64,000 bases of DNA, taken from the NCBI GenBank assembly GCA_027422505.1, contig JAPQWV010001608.1, positions 1 to 64,000 on the forward strand. The letters are read 5' to 3'. Shown piece after piece: positions 53,401 through 63,149 of the stretch. Origin of the DNA: Craterostigma plantagineum (Eukaryota > Streptophyta > Magnoliopsida > Lamiales > Linderniaceae). The notes under the pieces were generated by a model. The model did not search any database. It worked only from the letters and a program-made list of their open reading frames with translations, and was not told the DNA's origin. The first letter of the stretch is position 1; every line of letters starts with the position of its first letter. Both the position numbers and the translations under genes were made by a program.

Positions 53401-54956
53401 ATGGGCGCTTTAGATGAATGCCACTATTGCGTGGAGCTAGAGAATGGAGTGAATCTTAATGGGTGTTTGGATTTGGATGTGAGGGCGAACGTGAAACTGT
53501 GGCCATTGAAGATGCTGTCAGAGTCCTTTTGCTCGGTTTGGGTGAAAATATCGCTCGAGAAGGTTTGCGAAAGACCCCTCTGCGTGTGGCTAAGGCCCTT
53601 AGAGAAGGGACCAGAGGTATATATATCTCATTATTGATGCTCGTTTATGACTGAAACCATTGTAATAAGAATTGATTATTGGATCTGATGCATAGGGGCC
53701 ATGATTTCGCATATTTGTTGGATGGTCTGATTATGCATGTAGAGTAGATTAGATTTCATACCTATTCTGTTTTTGCTGGAACTAGAGACCAAATATTTGC
53801 CCTTTACATAATATCAATCTCGATTTATTTGTAGGTTACAACCAAAACGTAAGCGACATTGTTAGTAGTGCTTTATTCCTGAATCTGGGCTGGATACCAA
53901 GTTGGCCATGCTGGTGGAACTGGCGGACTTGTGATCGTAAGAGATCTCAATCTATTCTCGTACTGCGAGTCTTGTCTCCTTCCATTCCATGTCAGGTGTG
54001 ACGTAGGGTATGTCCCGTCCGGTCTGCGAGTATTAGGCTTAAGCAAACTCTCTCGAGTTGCCGAAGTATTCGCCAAACGCCTTCAAGATCCACAGAGATT
54101 GGCCATGAGATATGTTCTTCACTTCAGCAAAGCATCAACCCCTGGTGTAGCTGTTCTGCTCCACTGCTCTCACATCCATTTCCCTGATCTTCGATCTGCA
54201 ATCTTCGATCCAAGTCACCAAGAATCAATCAATTGCAGAGTCTCATCAGGCTCGGGTGTTTTTGAAGACGAGAAAGCTGATATTTTTGGATGGATTTCTT
54301 TAGCCTTGTGAGGTTTCGAGGTGTGGACGCTGAGCCTCGAGGCGATGATATCTCTTGGTGCCCATCTCACTCCCTATGCAAGGCGGGTAGTTCGTTAGAT
54401 CCCTCAATGCTCACTGCAGTGTCCTCGATCATGATCTCCCTTGGCGAGGACCCGTTAAGGAAAGAGCTAATAGAAACACCTTCTCGATTCGTGCGGTGGC
54501 TGATGAATTTCAAGGACTCCAAATTGGACTTGAAGATGAATGGGTTCCTCCGAGGAACGACAGAACGCCACATCTGCTCTGAGCTGAACTTGTCCTTTTG
54601 GTCGCTTTGCGAACACCACTTGCTTCCCTTCCACGGCGTTGTGCATGTCGGCTACTTTGGTTCGAGCATAGCCGCGAGATCTCTGGTGCAGTCTGTGGTG
54701 CATTTTTTACGGTTTCAAACTCCAAGTGCATGAGAGGTTGACCAGGCAGGTAGCGGAGACGGTTTCATCGTTCTTAGGCGAAGATGTTATGGTAGTGGTT
54801 GAAGCAACTCACACCTGTATGATCTCCCGAGGGATTGAGAAGTTTGGGAGCAGCACGGCCACTATTGCTGTTATGGGCCGATTCTCCACTGACCATCGGC
54901 AAGGGCCAATTTCTTGCAGAGCATTCCCAACTACCAACTCCCGCCCTTATAAGTAG
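53401..54956 (+). pseudogene. GCH1: Plant GTP cyclohydrolase I, frame-broken
   Basis: GTP cyclohydrolase I makes dihydroneopterin triphosphate from GTP, the first step of cytosolic pterin and folate synthesis. Plants have a double-domain form. Exon 1 is 53401-53616 (MGALDECHYCVELENGVNLN, then VAIEDAVRVLLLGLGENIAR). The intron is 53617-53833; exon 2 starts 53835 (GYNQNVSDIVSSALFPESG). Domain 1 has SYCESCLLPFHV; domain 2 has SLCEHHLLPFHGVVHVGYF and VEATHTCMISRGIEKFGS. Frame changes occur near 53480, 53900, 54108, 54133, 54285 and 54705. Most look like a missing G or an added T/C in a short run, and the residues on either side match the family. The last 20 residues diverge. It may be a functional gene with sequence errors or a recent pseudogene. 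Confidence 0.9.
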
Positions 54957-54959
54957 TAG

Positions 54960-55251
54960 TCTTGATTTCGATTTTATATGAAAATTTTGCCAAGGTTCAT
55001 GTACTACCGAACCAAGGTTCGATTTTTCGTTCTAAGATATTTGGTTTTTGTTGTTTTTCGTTGCTCACCCTCTTTCAGAGACATTCTCGTCCTTGACTCT
55101 GTACTAGTTCCTTCCCACATAATTTGACCTTCATTACAATTCGATATGTTGCCACATAGAAGACGGTGCTAAGGCTTAAATTACCTAATCATATGCAGTT
55201 TTAAGTTTGTACAATGGATCATCGTACTACCATAGAAAAAAGCAAAGCCCT
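54960..55251. other. Intergenic
   Basis: Short A/T-rich stretch between convergent genes, presumably the two 3' UTRs. Nothing else seen. Confidence 0.4.
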
Positions 55252-55840
55252 TCACTTGAGAACATTTTCCGTCACATACTTGACAGCATCTATGCAATTT
55301 TTAGACAAATCTGCTACAATCTTCCCCATCATGTCCGCAAAAGCATTGACGACGTTTGGAACATCTTCCACCACTTCATCAAGGGAAGCCTTCAGCTTTT
55401 CTCCTAATTCCATTACAGCCCAAGTCAAACCAGAGGATGCACTGATAAGTCCTTCCTTTGCAAGATTGAAAATCAATGACACAACCGAAATAACTGCCGT
55501 GATCACCATATCAGATAAGCTGTCGAATAACCTTGTATCTCATTACGAGCTTGATCCAATATCCATTTGCTGCCTTCGTCGGAACCCTTAGAGCCTGTGT
55601 TAACAGCACGACTATGTGGGCCGCGGCAGTTAAGATCAGCTGCGAAATGATGTTTGATATGGCTGTAATGACAAAGAAAATGAGCTTTAAGAGGATGACA
55701 ACAATGTACTTGTATGATTCATGGTGGTGTAATAATTTAACTTTGATTATATAGCTCTGAGGCGTTGAAGATGATCTGTTTTCCGTGTAGTAGTTACTGC
55801 CAACATATTTAAGACTCTCAAGCCTTGAAGGAAGCAACAC
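55252..55840 (-). pseudogene. Hydrophobic/amphipathic protein gene, frameshifted
   Basis: Two minus-strand pieces. The first, from 55840, contains HESYKYIVVILLKLIFFVIT, then AISNIISQLILTAAAHIVVL, one or two membrane-spanning or amphipathic segments. The second, to 55252, reads VITAVISVVSLIFNLAKEGL, ISASSGLTWAVMELGEKLKA and FADMMGKIVADLSKNCIDAV. Between them (55590-55510) a third frame gives GSKGSDEGSKWILDQARNEI, so at least two indels separate the parts. The layout resembles uncharacterised plant proteins with a hydrophobic N-half and repeated amphipathic helices. No function can be given. Confidence 0.55.
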
Positions 55841-56250
55841 TATTAGTTTAATATGAAAATTCTAAGTTCGAACAATATATTGCCATAATTTGCAATTGTA
55901 CATCTACTAAAAAAACTTGCCAATTCCAACACCGTGTAATTGGTCCGTCTCGGTTTATTGAATCAAGAATAACTAAACATATCGAAGTCCTGACATTTCG
56001 AGACAATACTCCTTGGCTAATAATTATGTGTAACGTTTGACTTCACCCGGAAATTTTCCAGACACTTTCAAAGTTCAATGCGTCGTTCAGCCCGAAAGTG
56101 CATGTCAAGGTCCACCCAACCACAGAGTTTGATTCTGAAACTCAGATAGCTGATATGGTAAATGATAATGCTGGAAACTTGGACTATCCTATGAGTTATG
56201 GCTCAAAAACCATTTAGTTGGATTAGTGTGTAATGTAATAGCCATAAAGA
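55841..56250. other. Intergenic
   Basis: Low-complexity A/T-rich sequence with no protein-like frame; ends at the duplication GTCTA (56251-56255) of the next retrotransposon. Confidence 0.4.
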
Positions 56251-56255
56251 GTCTA

Positions 56256-56542
56256 TATCAAATCTAATACTTCTTGAAGAAGCGTGTAAATAAAGTGTTG
56301 TTCTCATTGAATGAATGAAACAGATACAAAGCCGCTTATTTATAATAAGTCAGGCCAACGGCTATTAACTGCTACACAATATAAATCGTCACTGATAGCA
56401 ACGAACTAACTTAAACTTAAAATACTAACTAAAGAACGCTTTTAGAAACAATTCGCGCCTTCAGCTCTTTGATCAGACTTCAGTCTTTTATGCCCTGTGC
56501 TGCCGTGCTCTTTCAACTGGTTTTCTTGCCTTGATTCTAACA
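56256..56542 (-). repeat. 3' LTR of copia 56256-61279
   Basis: 287 bp. On the minus strand it starts TGTTAGAATCAAG and ends GATTTGATA. It follows the purine tract CTTGCGGGGGGA (56554-56543). Confidence 0.92.
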
Positions 56543-57712
56543 TCCCCCCGCAAGATGGATGATGTAAATTTATTACAGACATCTTGGCCATCGCTTGTTG
56601 CAGCAAAGGACCTGTGATCGGCTTGGTAAGAATATCAGCCAGCTGATCCGCAGACTTGACTGGTAACAATTTAATTTCTCCACTCAAGATGTGATGCCGA
56701 ACGAAGTGGCAGTCGATTTCTATATGTTTCGACCTCTCATGGAACATAGGATTCGAGGCTAACTTCAGGGCCGATTGGTTGTCGCAGTATATAACTGGAC
56801 TTTGATCAGTGGAGACTTCGATTTCTTCAAGAAGGTGCTTTATCCATAAAACTTCTGCAACGACTGCTCCTAAAGCCCTTTATTCTGCCTCGGTAGAGGA
56901 CCTCGAAACCGTGGCTTGTTTCTTTGATTTCCATGTTATCAGTGAGTCTCCCAAGAAGGTGCAGTAGCCCGTTACTGATTTGCGCGAGTCTTGGCAAGCC
57001 CCCCAATCAGCATCGCAGAAAGCTTTTACCTGCAAATTGCGAGAAGAACTCATTAGAATACCCTGTCCAGGAGAACCCTTTAAGTACTTGAGTAAGTGGT
57101 GCGCTGCCATGAGGTGTCCCGTTCTCGGAGCAGCAATGTACTGGCTTAGCTTGTGCACGGCGAATGCAATGTCCGGCCTTGTGAAAGTTAGATAGAGTAG
57201 CCGGCCAACAATCCTTCTGTACTGGTTGGATCAGCCAATGCTTGCCCACTGTCAGCAGCTAATTTACCACTGGGATTGAGTGGTGTCGTAAGTGGTTTAG
57301 ACTGCAGATATCCAGTGTCTTGGAGTAATTGCAAGGTGTACTGCCTTTGTGTTATATAGATGCCCGCCTCACTTCTTGCAATTTCTACCCCGAGGAAGTA
57401 TTTGAGATTTCCCAAGTCTTTGATCCTGAATTGGTTGTGTAAGAATTCTTTTGCTGCTGTGATTTCTGTCATAGAGGGCCCTGCTAGGATGATATCATCC
57501 ACGTATACCAATAGAACAACTAAGTGATCACCCCTGCCCTTTAAGAATAAGGTGTGATCCCCCTCAGTCTGCCTGAAACCGAACCTTCTCACAGAATCAG
57601 AGAACTTTTTATTCCATTGTCGGGAGGACTGTTTCAGACCATACAGCGATTTATGTAATCTACAGACCATCCTATTTGATCCTGACCTGTTATAATTCGT
57701 GTTAAGAACCAT
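56442..57712 (-). pseudogene. copia RT C-terminal half / RNase H
   Basis: The piece at 57712-57188 reads KSLYGLKQSSRQWNKKF, the RT active site YVDDIILAGPS and KDLGNLKYFLGVEIARSEAG. 57158-56880 is RNase H (AFCDADWGACQDSRKSVTGY, SRSSTEAE). 56747-56500 is the tail with MFHERSKHIEIDCHFVRHHI and ADILTKPITGPLL. Frames change near 57190 and 56880. The RT N-terminal half (about 57713-58150) is present but has multiple frame breaks. Confidence 0.87.
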
Positions 57713-58157
57713 GAGGAAGGTCCATGTATACCTCCTCCGTTAGCTCGCCGTTCAAGAGGCATTATTGACATCCAACTGAATGAGATGCCAGCTGAGCTTG
57801 GCTGCTAAGGACAGAATGATGTTGATGGTGTTCGGCTTCGCCACAGGTGCAAAAGTATCAATATAGTCTATCCCTTCGGTCTGAGAGTAACCCTTTGCTA
57901 CTAGCCGAGCTTTATACTTTTCAACTCGGCCATTTGAGTCAAATTTGAGCTTATATACCCATCTGTTGCCTATGGACTTCTTCCATCAGGTAAAGGTACA
58001 ACAGTCCATGTGTTATTGCTCTCAAGTGCTTCTAGTTCCTCATTCATGGCAGCCTTCCACTTATCAGAGCAGTAGGCTTGGGCAAAGTTCCTTGGTTCTC
58101 GGGCAATGGAGATACTATTGATGAATGCTTGGTGCTGATTGCTGAAGTTCTGGTATG

Positions 58158-58971
58158 TTAGGACTTGTGCAGAGGATATAAGTCTGCCCTGTTAGTGACT
58201 ACATTATTGCACTGATAATCCTCTAGATATGCAGGTTTCTTCAGCTGTCTACCAGACCTTCTCGGCCCTTCTTGAACTTGTTCTTGACTGCTAGGAATAG
58301 GTGCAGGGAGTGTGTTAGACTCAGTTTCATAATCTGATGATGGTGACTCCATCTCTTGAGGAAGCGAGTCATCTTCAACAATAGTGTCCAGAGATGAATT
58401 ACTGTCAGGGATGATATCTTGGGTGCAAGGTCTGGGAATCACGTGGTGAGGAAAAGGATCTTCTGCCATGGGACAAGACCCTTTCTGTCTGAATGGAAAC
58501 TCTGTTTCCTCAAACCTGACATCCCGCGAGATGAAGATCTCCTTGTCTGCAAATCCATCACCTTTAGCCCTTCACTCCAGTAGGGTAGCCAAGGAAGATG
58601 CACTCTCGGCTCGTGCATCAAACTTCCTCCTGCCAGCTGCAACTGTAGAACAGAAACAGAGGCAACCAAAAACTCGCAGCATATTGAAGTTAACTGGTTT
58701 TGAATATAGCAGCTGATATGGACTGTGATTGGCCAGGCTTATCGAAGGAGTTCTATTGATCAGATATGTGGCGGTTAAGACACTTCGGACAATATTCAAT
58801 TGGTATAGCAGATTGGAAATAAAGGGAACGAGCAACATTCAATAAGTGTTTATGCTTCCTTTCAACTATAGAGTTTTGTTGAGGAGTGTGAACACATGAG
58901 AGATGATGGATAATGCCCTTGCTCTTATAGAGGTCCGATAAGTTAAATTCTTTAGCATTATCAGACCTCAA
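58158..58971 (-). pseudogene. copia integrase C-terminal part
   Basis: Minus-strand frames read [20 protein letters not shown] (second catalytic Asp) and [18 protein letters not shown] (catalytic Glu). Next come [20 protein letters not shown] and NMLRVFGCLCFCSTV. A linker follows with SGRQLKKPAYLEDYQCN (58260-58200), the usual start of the RT region. Breaks near 58830, 58570 and 58440. Confidence 0.83.
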
Positions 58972-59982
58972 GACCTTATTTTATAGTTGAAATGAGTTTC
59001 AATCAAATTCAAAAGTAGCAGATGGCATTTTGGACTTCTGATTTTGTCTTGAGCATGAACAACCATGTAAATCTAGAATAATCGTCTACTATGGTAAGGA
59101 AATATCTATGTCCTAGGTGGAAGGAACATGGAATGGCCCCAAGTGTCACAATGAATTAAATCGAAAGGAGAGCAAACCGTTTTATTTTCATTAGGAAAGG
59201 GAAGTCTCTGCTGCTTCGCAGCGGGCAGATCTTACAAAAGGAATGATTTGAATCAAAAGTATGCTCAAAGAGGATTTTAAAACATCCATCACCCTCTTTG
59301 AAGGATGGCCTAGCCTACCATGCCACAAATCTATCGAAAGTTTATTAACAAAAACAGATTCCTCACTGTCAGAATTAGAAGCACTAAAAACAGAATCAGC
59401 TTGCATCACATAGAGTCCAGCCACTAGATTACCCCTGCCAATCATTTGTGAAGAGGGGTCCTGTATAAAAAATTCATTAGCTTTAAGACAAACTGCAGTT
59501 CATCTCACTGGCCAAGAGACTGACAGAGACCAAGTTGAAATGAAACTGTGGTATATAAAGTACATTTGTCAATTTTATGAACTTATTGAGCATAATAGAA
59601 ACCTGCTTTGTTAACCTTAAGGACAGTGTTATCTGGTAGTATGACATGTGACTCCTTAATCTCATGCAAATCATACAATAATCCTTGACTTCCACACACA
59701 TGCTTGGTTGCTCCAGAATCGAGCAACCAGAATTTTGTATCTGAAAGGTTAGGAAGATTGAATGATAAACATGTACCTGTTTCTTGACCTGCTTCCGTAT
59801 TGGTCATATTATTGAGTCCCATTGGCTGGTTAAGGAGAGTCCTCAAGCTCTGTAGTTGAAATGGGGTCACTTGAAGCTGAATCAGTGGATCCTCATTGTG
59901 AACAGACCCTGTTTTTACATGCTGATCTTGATAAGATGGCTTGGTCAGTGGTCTGTCAAATGAAACCTGGTTCACCTAGGGC
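58972..59982 (-). pseudogene. copia protease, GAG-pre-integrase, integrase N-part
   Basis: The protease active site DSGATKHVCGS is intact in the 59975-59583 frame (residues before it: KFWLLDSG). The sequence then passes through FYIPQFHFNLVSVSLL. GAG-pre-integrase DLWHGRLGHPSKRVMDVL is at 59330-59280. The first integrase Asp region (58972-59190) is too disrupted to read in one frame. Confidence 0.78.
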
Positions 59983-60945
59983 CTTTGAACTTTAGGCTCT
60001 GTCGAAAACTGGTGGGAATCCATGGAGATGGTAGCATGTCCATCGTGTGCCCCTTTTGTTGCAATGGTACAAACTGGTTTGGGAACATCTTCCTCTGACT
60101 GTACACTGCTTTCTTGGGCTGTTCTTGATGGTTATTTGCTGTTAACATCGCCATGGCATTCATTTGGTCATCATTTGGTCGAATGATTCCAGACATCATG
60201 GACCTTTGCTGTTCTTCTTGGAGCAGAAGAGAGAACACTTTGTTGATCGATGGCATTGGGTCCATGAGTAGGATCTGACCCCTAATCTGCGAATAAGAGT
60301 CATTTAAACCCATTAGAAACGTAAGAACATATTCCTCATTGAGATATTCCTTCATGACTTTCATTCCACCACAGTGCAGACACACGTCGGCCGATGGCTA
60401 AGTAGTTCATCCCATAGGGTTTTGAGTTTGGTGAAATACACTCCAATGGTGTGTGAGCCTTGCGCAAGATTCACCAACTCCTTCTTTAGCTGAAAGATCC
60501 TCGGCTTGTTGATTGACCGAATCGTTCTTGAAGGTCTATCCACACCTCTCTTGCCGAAGAGTTGTAGAGGATACTCGCAGAGATTTCCTTCGAAACACAG
60601 TTGAGAATCCAGGAGATGACGATATTATTATTCCTCTTCCACGCAACGATCTTGCTCTGATCATCATCAGTTGGCGCCTTGATATCTCCGTTGACGAACC
60701 ATTCCTTATTCGTCCCGTGAGTGCAATCAAACGGCTCTACTCCACGTTGCATAATTGTCTCCTTTGAGGAGCTCATGGACCAGTTGTTGCCCAGCTGCAT
60801 CGGCATTGTTCAGAAAGTAGGGATCGTTCAAGGGATTTGTGGCAGAATTCTGCGTCGCCATTGAGAAGCTTGGTGTTGGAGGTGGATCTGAGGTTGAATC
60901 TGCCATCTTCTTGATGAAATTACGAATTAGCTGAGAGTTTTTCAA
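59972..60945 (-). pseudogene. copia gag, frameshifted
   Basis: The start is the ATG at 60945 or the ATG at 60906-60904 (MADSTSDPPPTPSF). Then follow DPYFLNNADAAGQQLVHEL and LLKGDNYATWSRAV, the N-terminal gag signature, VAWKRNNNIVISWILNCVSK and the gag core EYVLTFLMGLNDSYSQIRGQ at 60340. Four or more frame changes. A zinc knuckle is expected near 60040 but is not readable in one frame. Confidence 0.82.
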
Positions 60946-60983
60946 GAACCTTGTGAATCTTGATGATCACAGCTTGAAGATGT

Positions 60984-60995
60984 GCTCTGATACCA
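60984..60995 (-). other. Primer-binding site of copia 56256-61279
   Basis: The minus strand reads TGGTATCAGAGC directly after the 5' LTR; initiator tRNA-Met primer site. Confidence 0.9.
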
Positions 60996-61279
60996 TATCA
61001 AATCTAATACTTTCTTGAAGAAGCGTGTAAATAAAGTGTTGTTCTCATTGAATGAATGAAACAGATACAAAGCCGCTATTTATAATAAGTCAGGCCAACG
61101 GCTATTAACTGCTACACAATATAAATCGTCACTGATAGCAACGAACTAACTTAAACTTAAAATACTAACTAAAGAACGCTTTTAGAAACAATTCGCGCCT
61201 TAGCTCTTTGATCAGACTCAGTCTTTTATGCCCTGTGCTGCCGTGCTCTTTCAACTGGTTTTCTTGCTTGATTCTAACA
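60996..61279 (-). repeat. 5' LTR of copia 56256-61279
   Basis: 284 bp, identical to the 3' LTR except for five one-base indels (in ACTTTC, GCTA, CCTTAG, GACTCAG and TTGCTTG contexts). Confidence 0.92.
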
Positions 61280-61284
61280 GTCTA

Positions 61285-61632
61285 TTTCAAAAAGAAAAGA
61301 GGCTGCCTGAAAAGGGTTGACTTATCAAACATAAAGAAGCAAAGAAATATGCTGTGTTAAAGTCACTTTGACCTTTTTCCAATCTTTGCTTTTGTAAATA
61401 AATCACCCTTTATTGGAACAAGAAAAAGATCATACTGAGATTGTTAAACTTAACTTCGAAAGCGGGAAATGCCTAATAATTCGTAACCATCACATGAACG
61501 GCAGAGCAGAACAGAACACACTCGTGTTGCTTAGCTTTCCCTACAAAGGAATGTCAATGGTAATGAAATAAATCGTAAAGAGAACGACAACAATAGATCT
61601 ATCCTCCATGGCTGCTCGATTAAAGGCTCACG
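61285..61632. other. 3' flank of glucanase gene
   Basis: Non-coding; likely 3' UTR of the minus-strand glucanase (several AATAAA-like words on the minus strand). Nothing else seen. Confidence 0.45.
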
Positions 61633-63149
61633 CTAGGGAACTTGCAATCCATGACCTGTTGGTAAAGATTTAGAAGAGCTTAAAGAACAAAAACAAATCA
61701 ATTTCTAAAGAGTTTGAAAAAAAAAAGAAGAGAAAAACTCACTGGGATCTTTTGAAGTCAAAGTGGCCAAACCACCAAACGAACAAGTCGCACCAGCCGA
61801 CCTCAGCTGAGTCCAATACGAGCTGAAAGCATAGCTCGCATGGTCCACCAAATTATTGGGCTTGTAACACGAGCCGCCGGGCTGTATCGGGCCACAGGTC
61901 CCATTCCCTTGACCACACGCATAAGCCAGCGCCTGACCCAGCGCCGTCTTGTTCCTCGAGGCAGCAGCCACGCACCACAGATTACCGTTGCTCATCTTAG
62001 GCAACGCTGGGTAATCAGTCTTACCCGACAAATCAATTGGGTACACATTCGACCCGTTAGGGTACAACAACCCGAAGTTCCTCTCGGTTCCTGGACCTGG
62101 TTTCTTGTTCTCGTTGTACAAAGCAAATATCATGGTCGGCGTGACCACCCCGGGTCGGGCCGGAGTGCCCGACTTGGTAGTGAACTTTTTGACTACGTTG
62201 CGGTTGTAAGTAGCGGCATTGTGGATGTTCGCCCCGAGTTGGTCCGGGTCACCTTTACTGGGCCAACCCGTCTCAGCTAAGAACAGTCGGATATTCGGAT
62301 AACCCAACCGCTTCATGGCGAATATAAGGGCATCCAGCATCTGATCCAACAGATTGGCGTAGACCAAACCCGAGCCTGGATCCTTGTAGGTTATGTTCGT
62401 GGGCTCGAGCAAAGCATAGTCGAGATTGATATCCAAAGGGCTCGACACCCACGCGAAGTAAGTGTAGACGTCGACGAAGAAGAAGGACTTTGTACGGTCC
62501 AGAAACTGCAGCATCGGTTTGATGACGCGATCCCTGACGTCACCGCGAAACGTGCCGTTGGACGGTGGGTAGGAAGACTCCAAGCAATCCATGCCCAATG
62601 GGGTACCTACCTTGATTTTCCAAGACCGCACCTTTTGAGCGAAGACCTAATCTTTATCATGGCCGGCACGAGCTTGAACCAAGTGGTGTTGGGAGGGTTG
62701 CTCAGTATTTCGTTTCCGACGAGGAGATAGCGGATTTTAGATTTGGGATAGAAGGGGACGACGTTTTCTTTGACCCATTGGTCGGAAAGTGTTTGGTTGG
62801 AGGCTATGTCTGGGATGCGATCGTTGGGTAACATGATTGAGATTTGAAGATCTGTGCCTCGTATGGCCTTGAGGATTTCTGGGTTCGTACCGTAGATCTT
62901 GATTCTCTTGGCGTTGAGCTTCTGTACGAGTTTGATGGATTTTGGTGGGGTTGGGAGGTTGTTGCCTAGCTCGCCGTAGCAAACTCCGATCTTTGGGTGC
63001 ATTTCACCACCTGTAAACAATAACACCAAAATCTCTTACAGCCCAACCTGAGAGATATTTCAGAACATAAAGAAGAGATGAGTGAGCTCACTTGCTGAGA
63101 TGGACAGAAGACATAGCAAGCAGAAGATAGTGGTCGTCCTCGTCGTCAT
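61633..63149 (-). CDS. GH17 endo-1,3-beta-glucanase with X8/CBM43 domain
   Basis: A secreted cell-wall enzyme hydrolysing 1,3-beta-glucan (callose). Exon 1, 63149-63092, encodes the signal peptide MTTRTTTIFCLLCLLSISA, ending at GTGAGC. Exon 2, 63010-61743, follows TTTACAG and starts SGEMHPKIGVCYGELGNNLP. The catalytic acid Glu is in RYLLVGNEIL and the nucleophile Glu in RLFLAETGWPS. The X8 domain runs from LWCVAAASRNKTALGQALAY to ATCSFGGLATL, with its six cysteines. Exon 3, 61655-61633, after ACCAACAG adds SHGLQVP as written; another phase would give an ending in DCKFPSVSL, closer to the family. Near 62625 one A is missing from GGAAAATC, splitting exon 2 into two frames (62607-63010 and 61743-62631). 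Otherwise the protein is full length. No GPI-anchor tail is evident. Confidence 0.92.

Larger units (their letters stand above)
56256..61279 (-). mobile_element. Complete Ty1/copia retrotransposon (minus)
   Basis: A 5024-bp element with LTRs at 60996-61279 (5') and 56256-56542 (3') and a 5-bp duplication GTCTA (56251-56255 and 61280-61284). The primer site is at 60995-60984 and a G-rich purine tract is at 56552-56543. All copia domains are present in order but the frame is broken many times. Aligning the two LTRs by eye gives five single-base indels and no substitutions. The insertion is thus very recent, and the indels may be sequencing errors. Confidence 0.93.
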
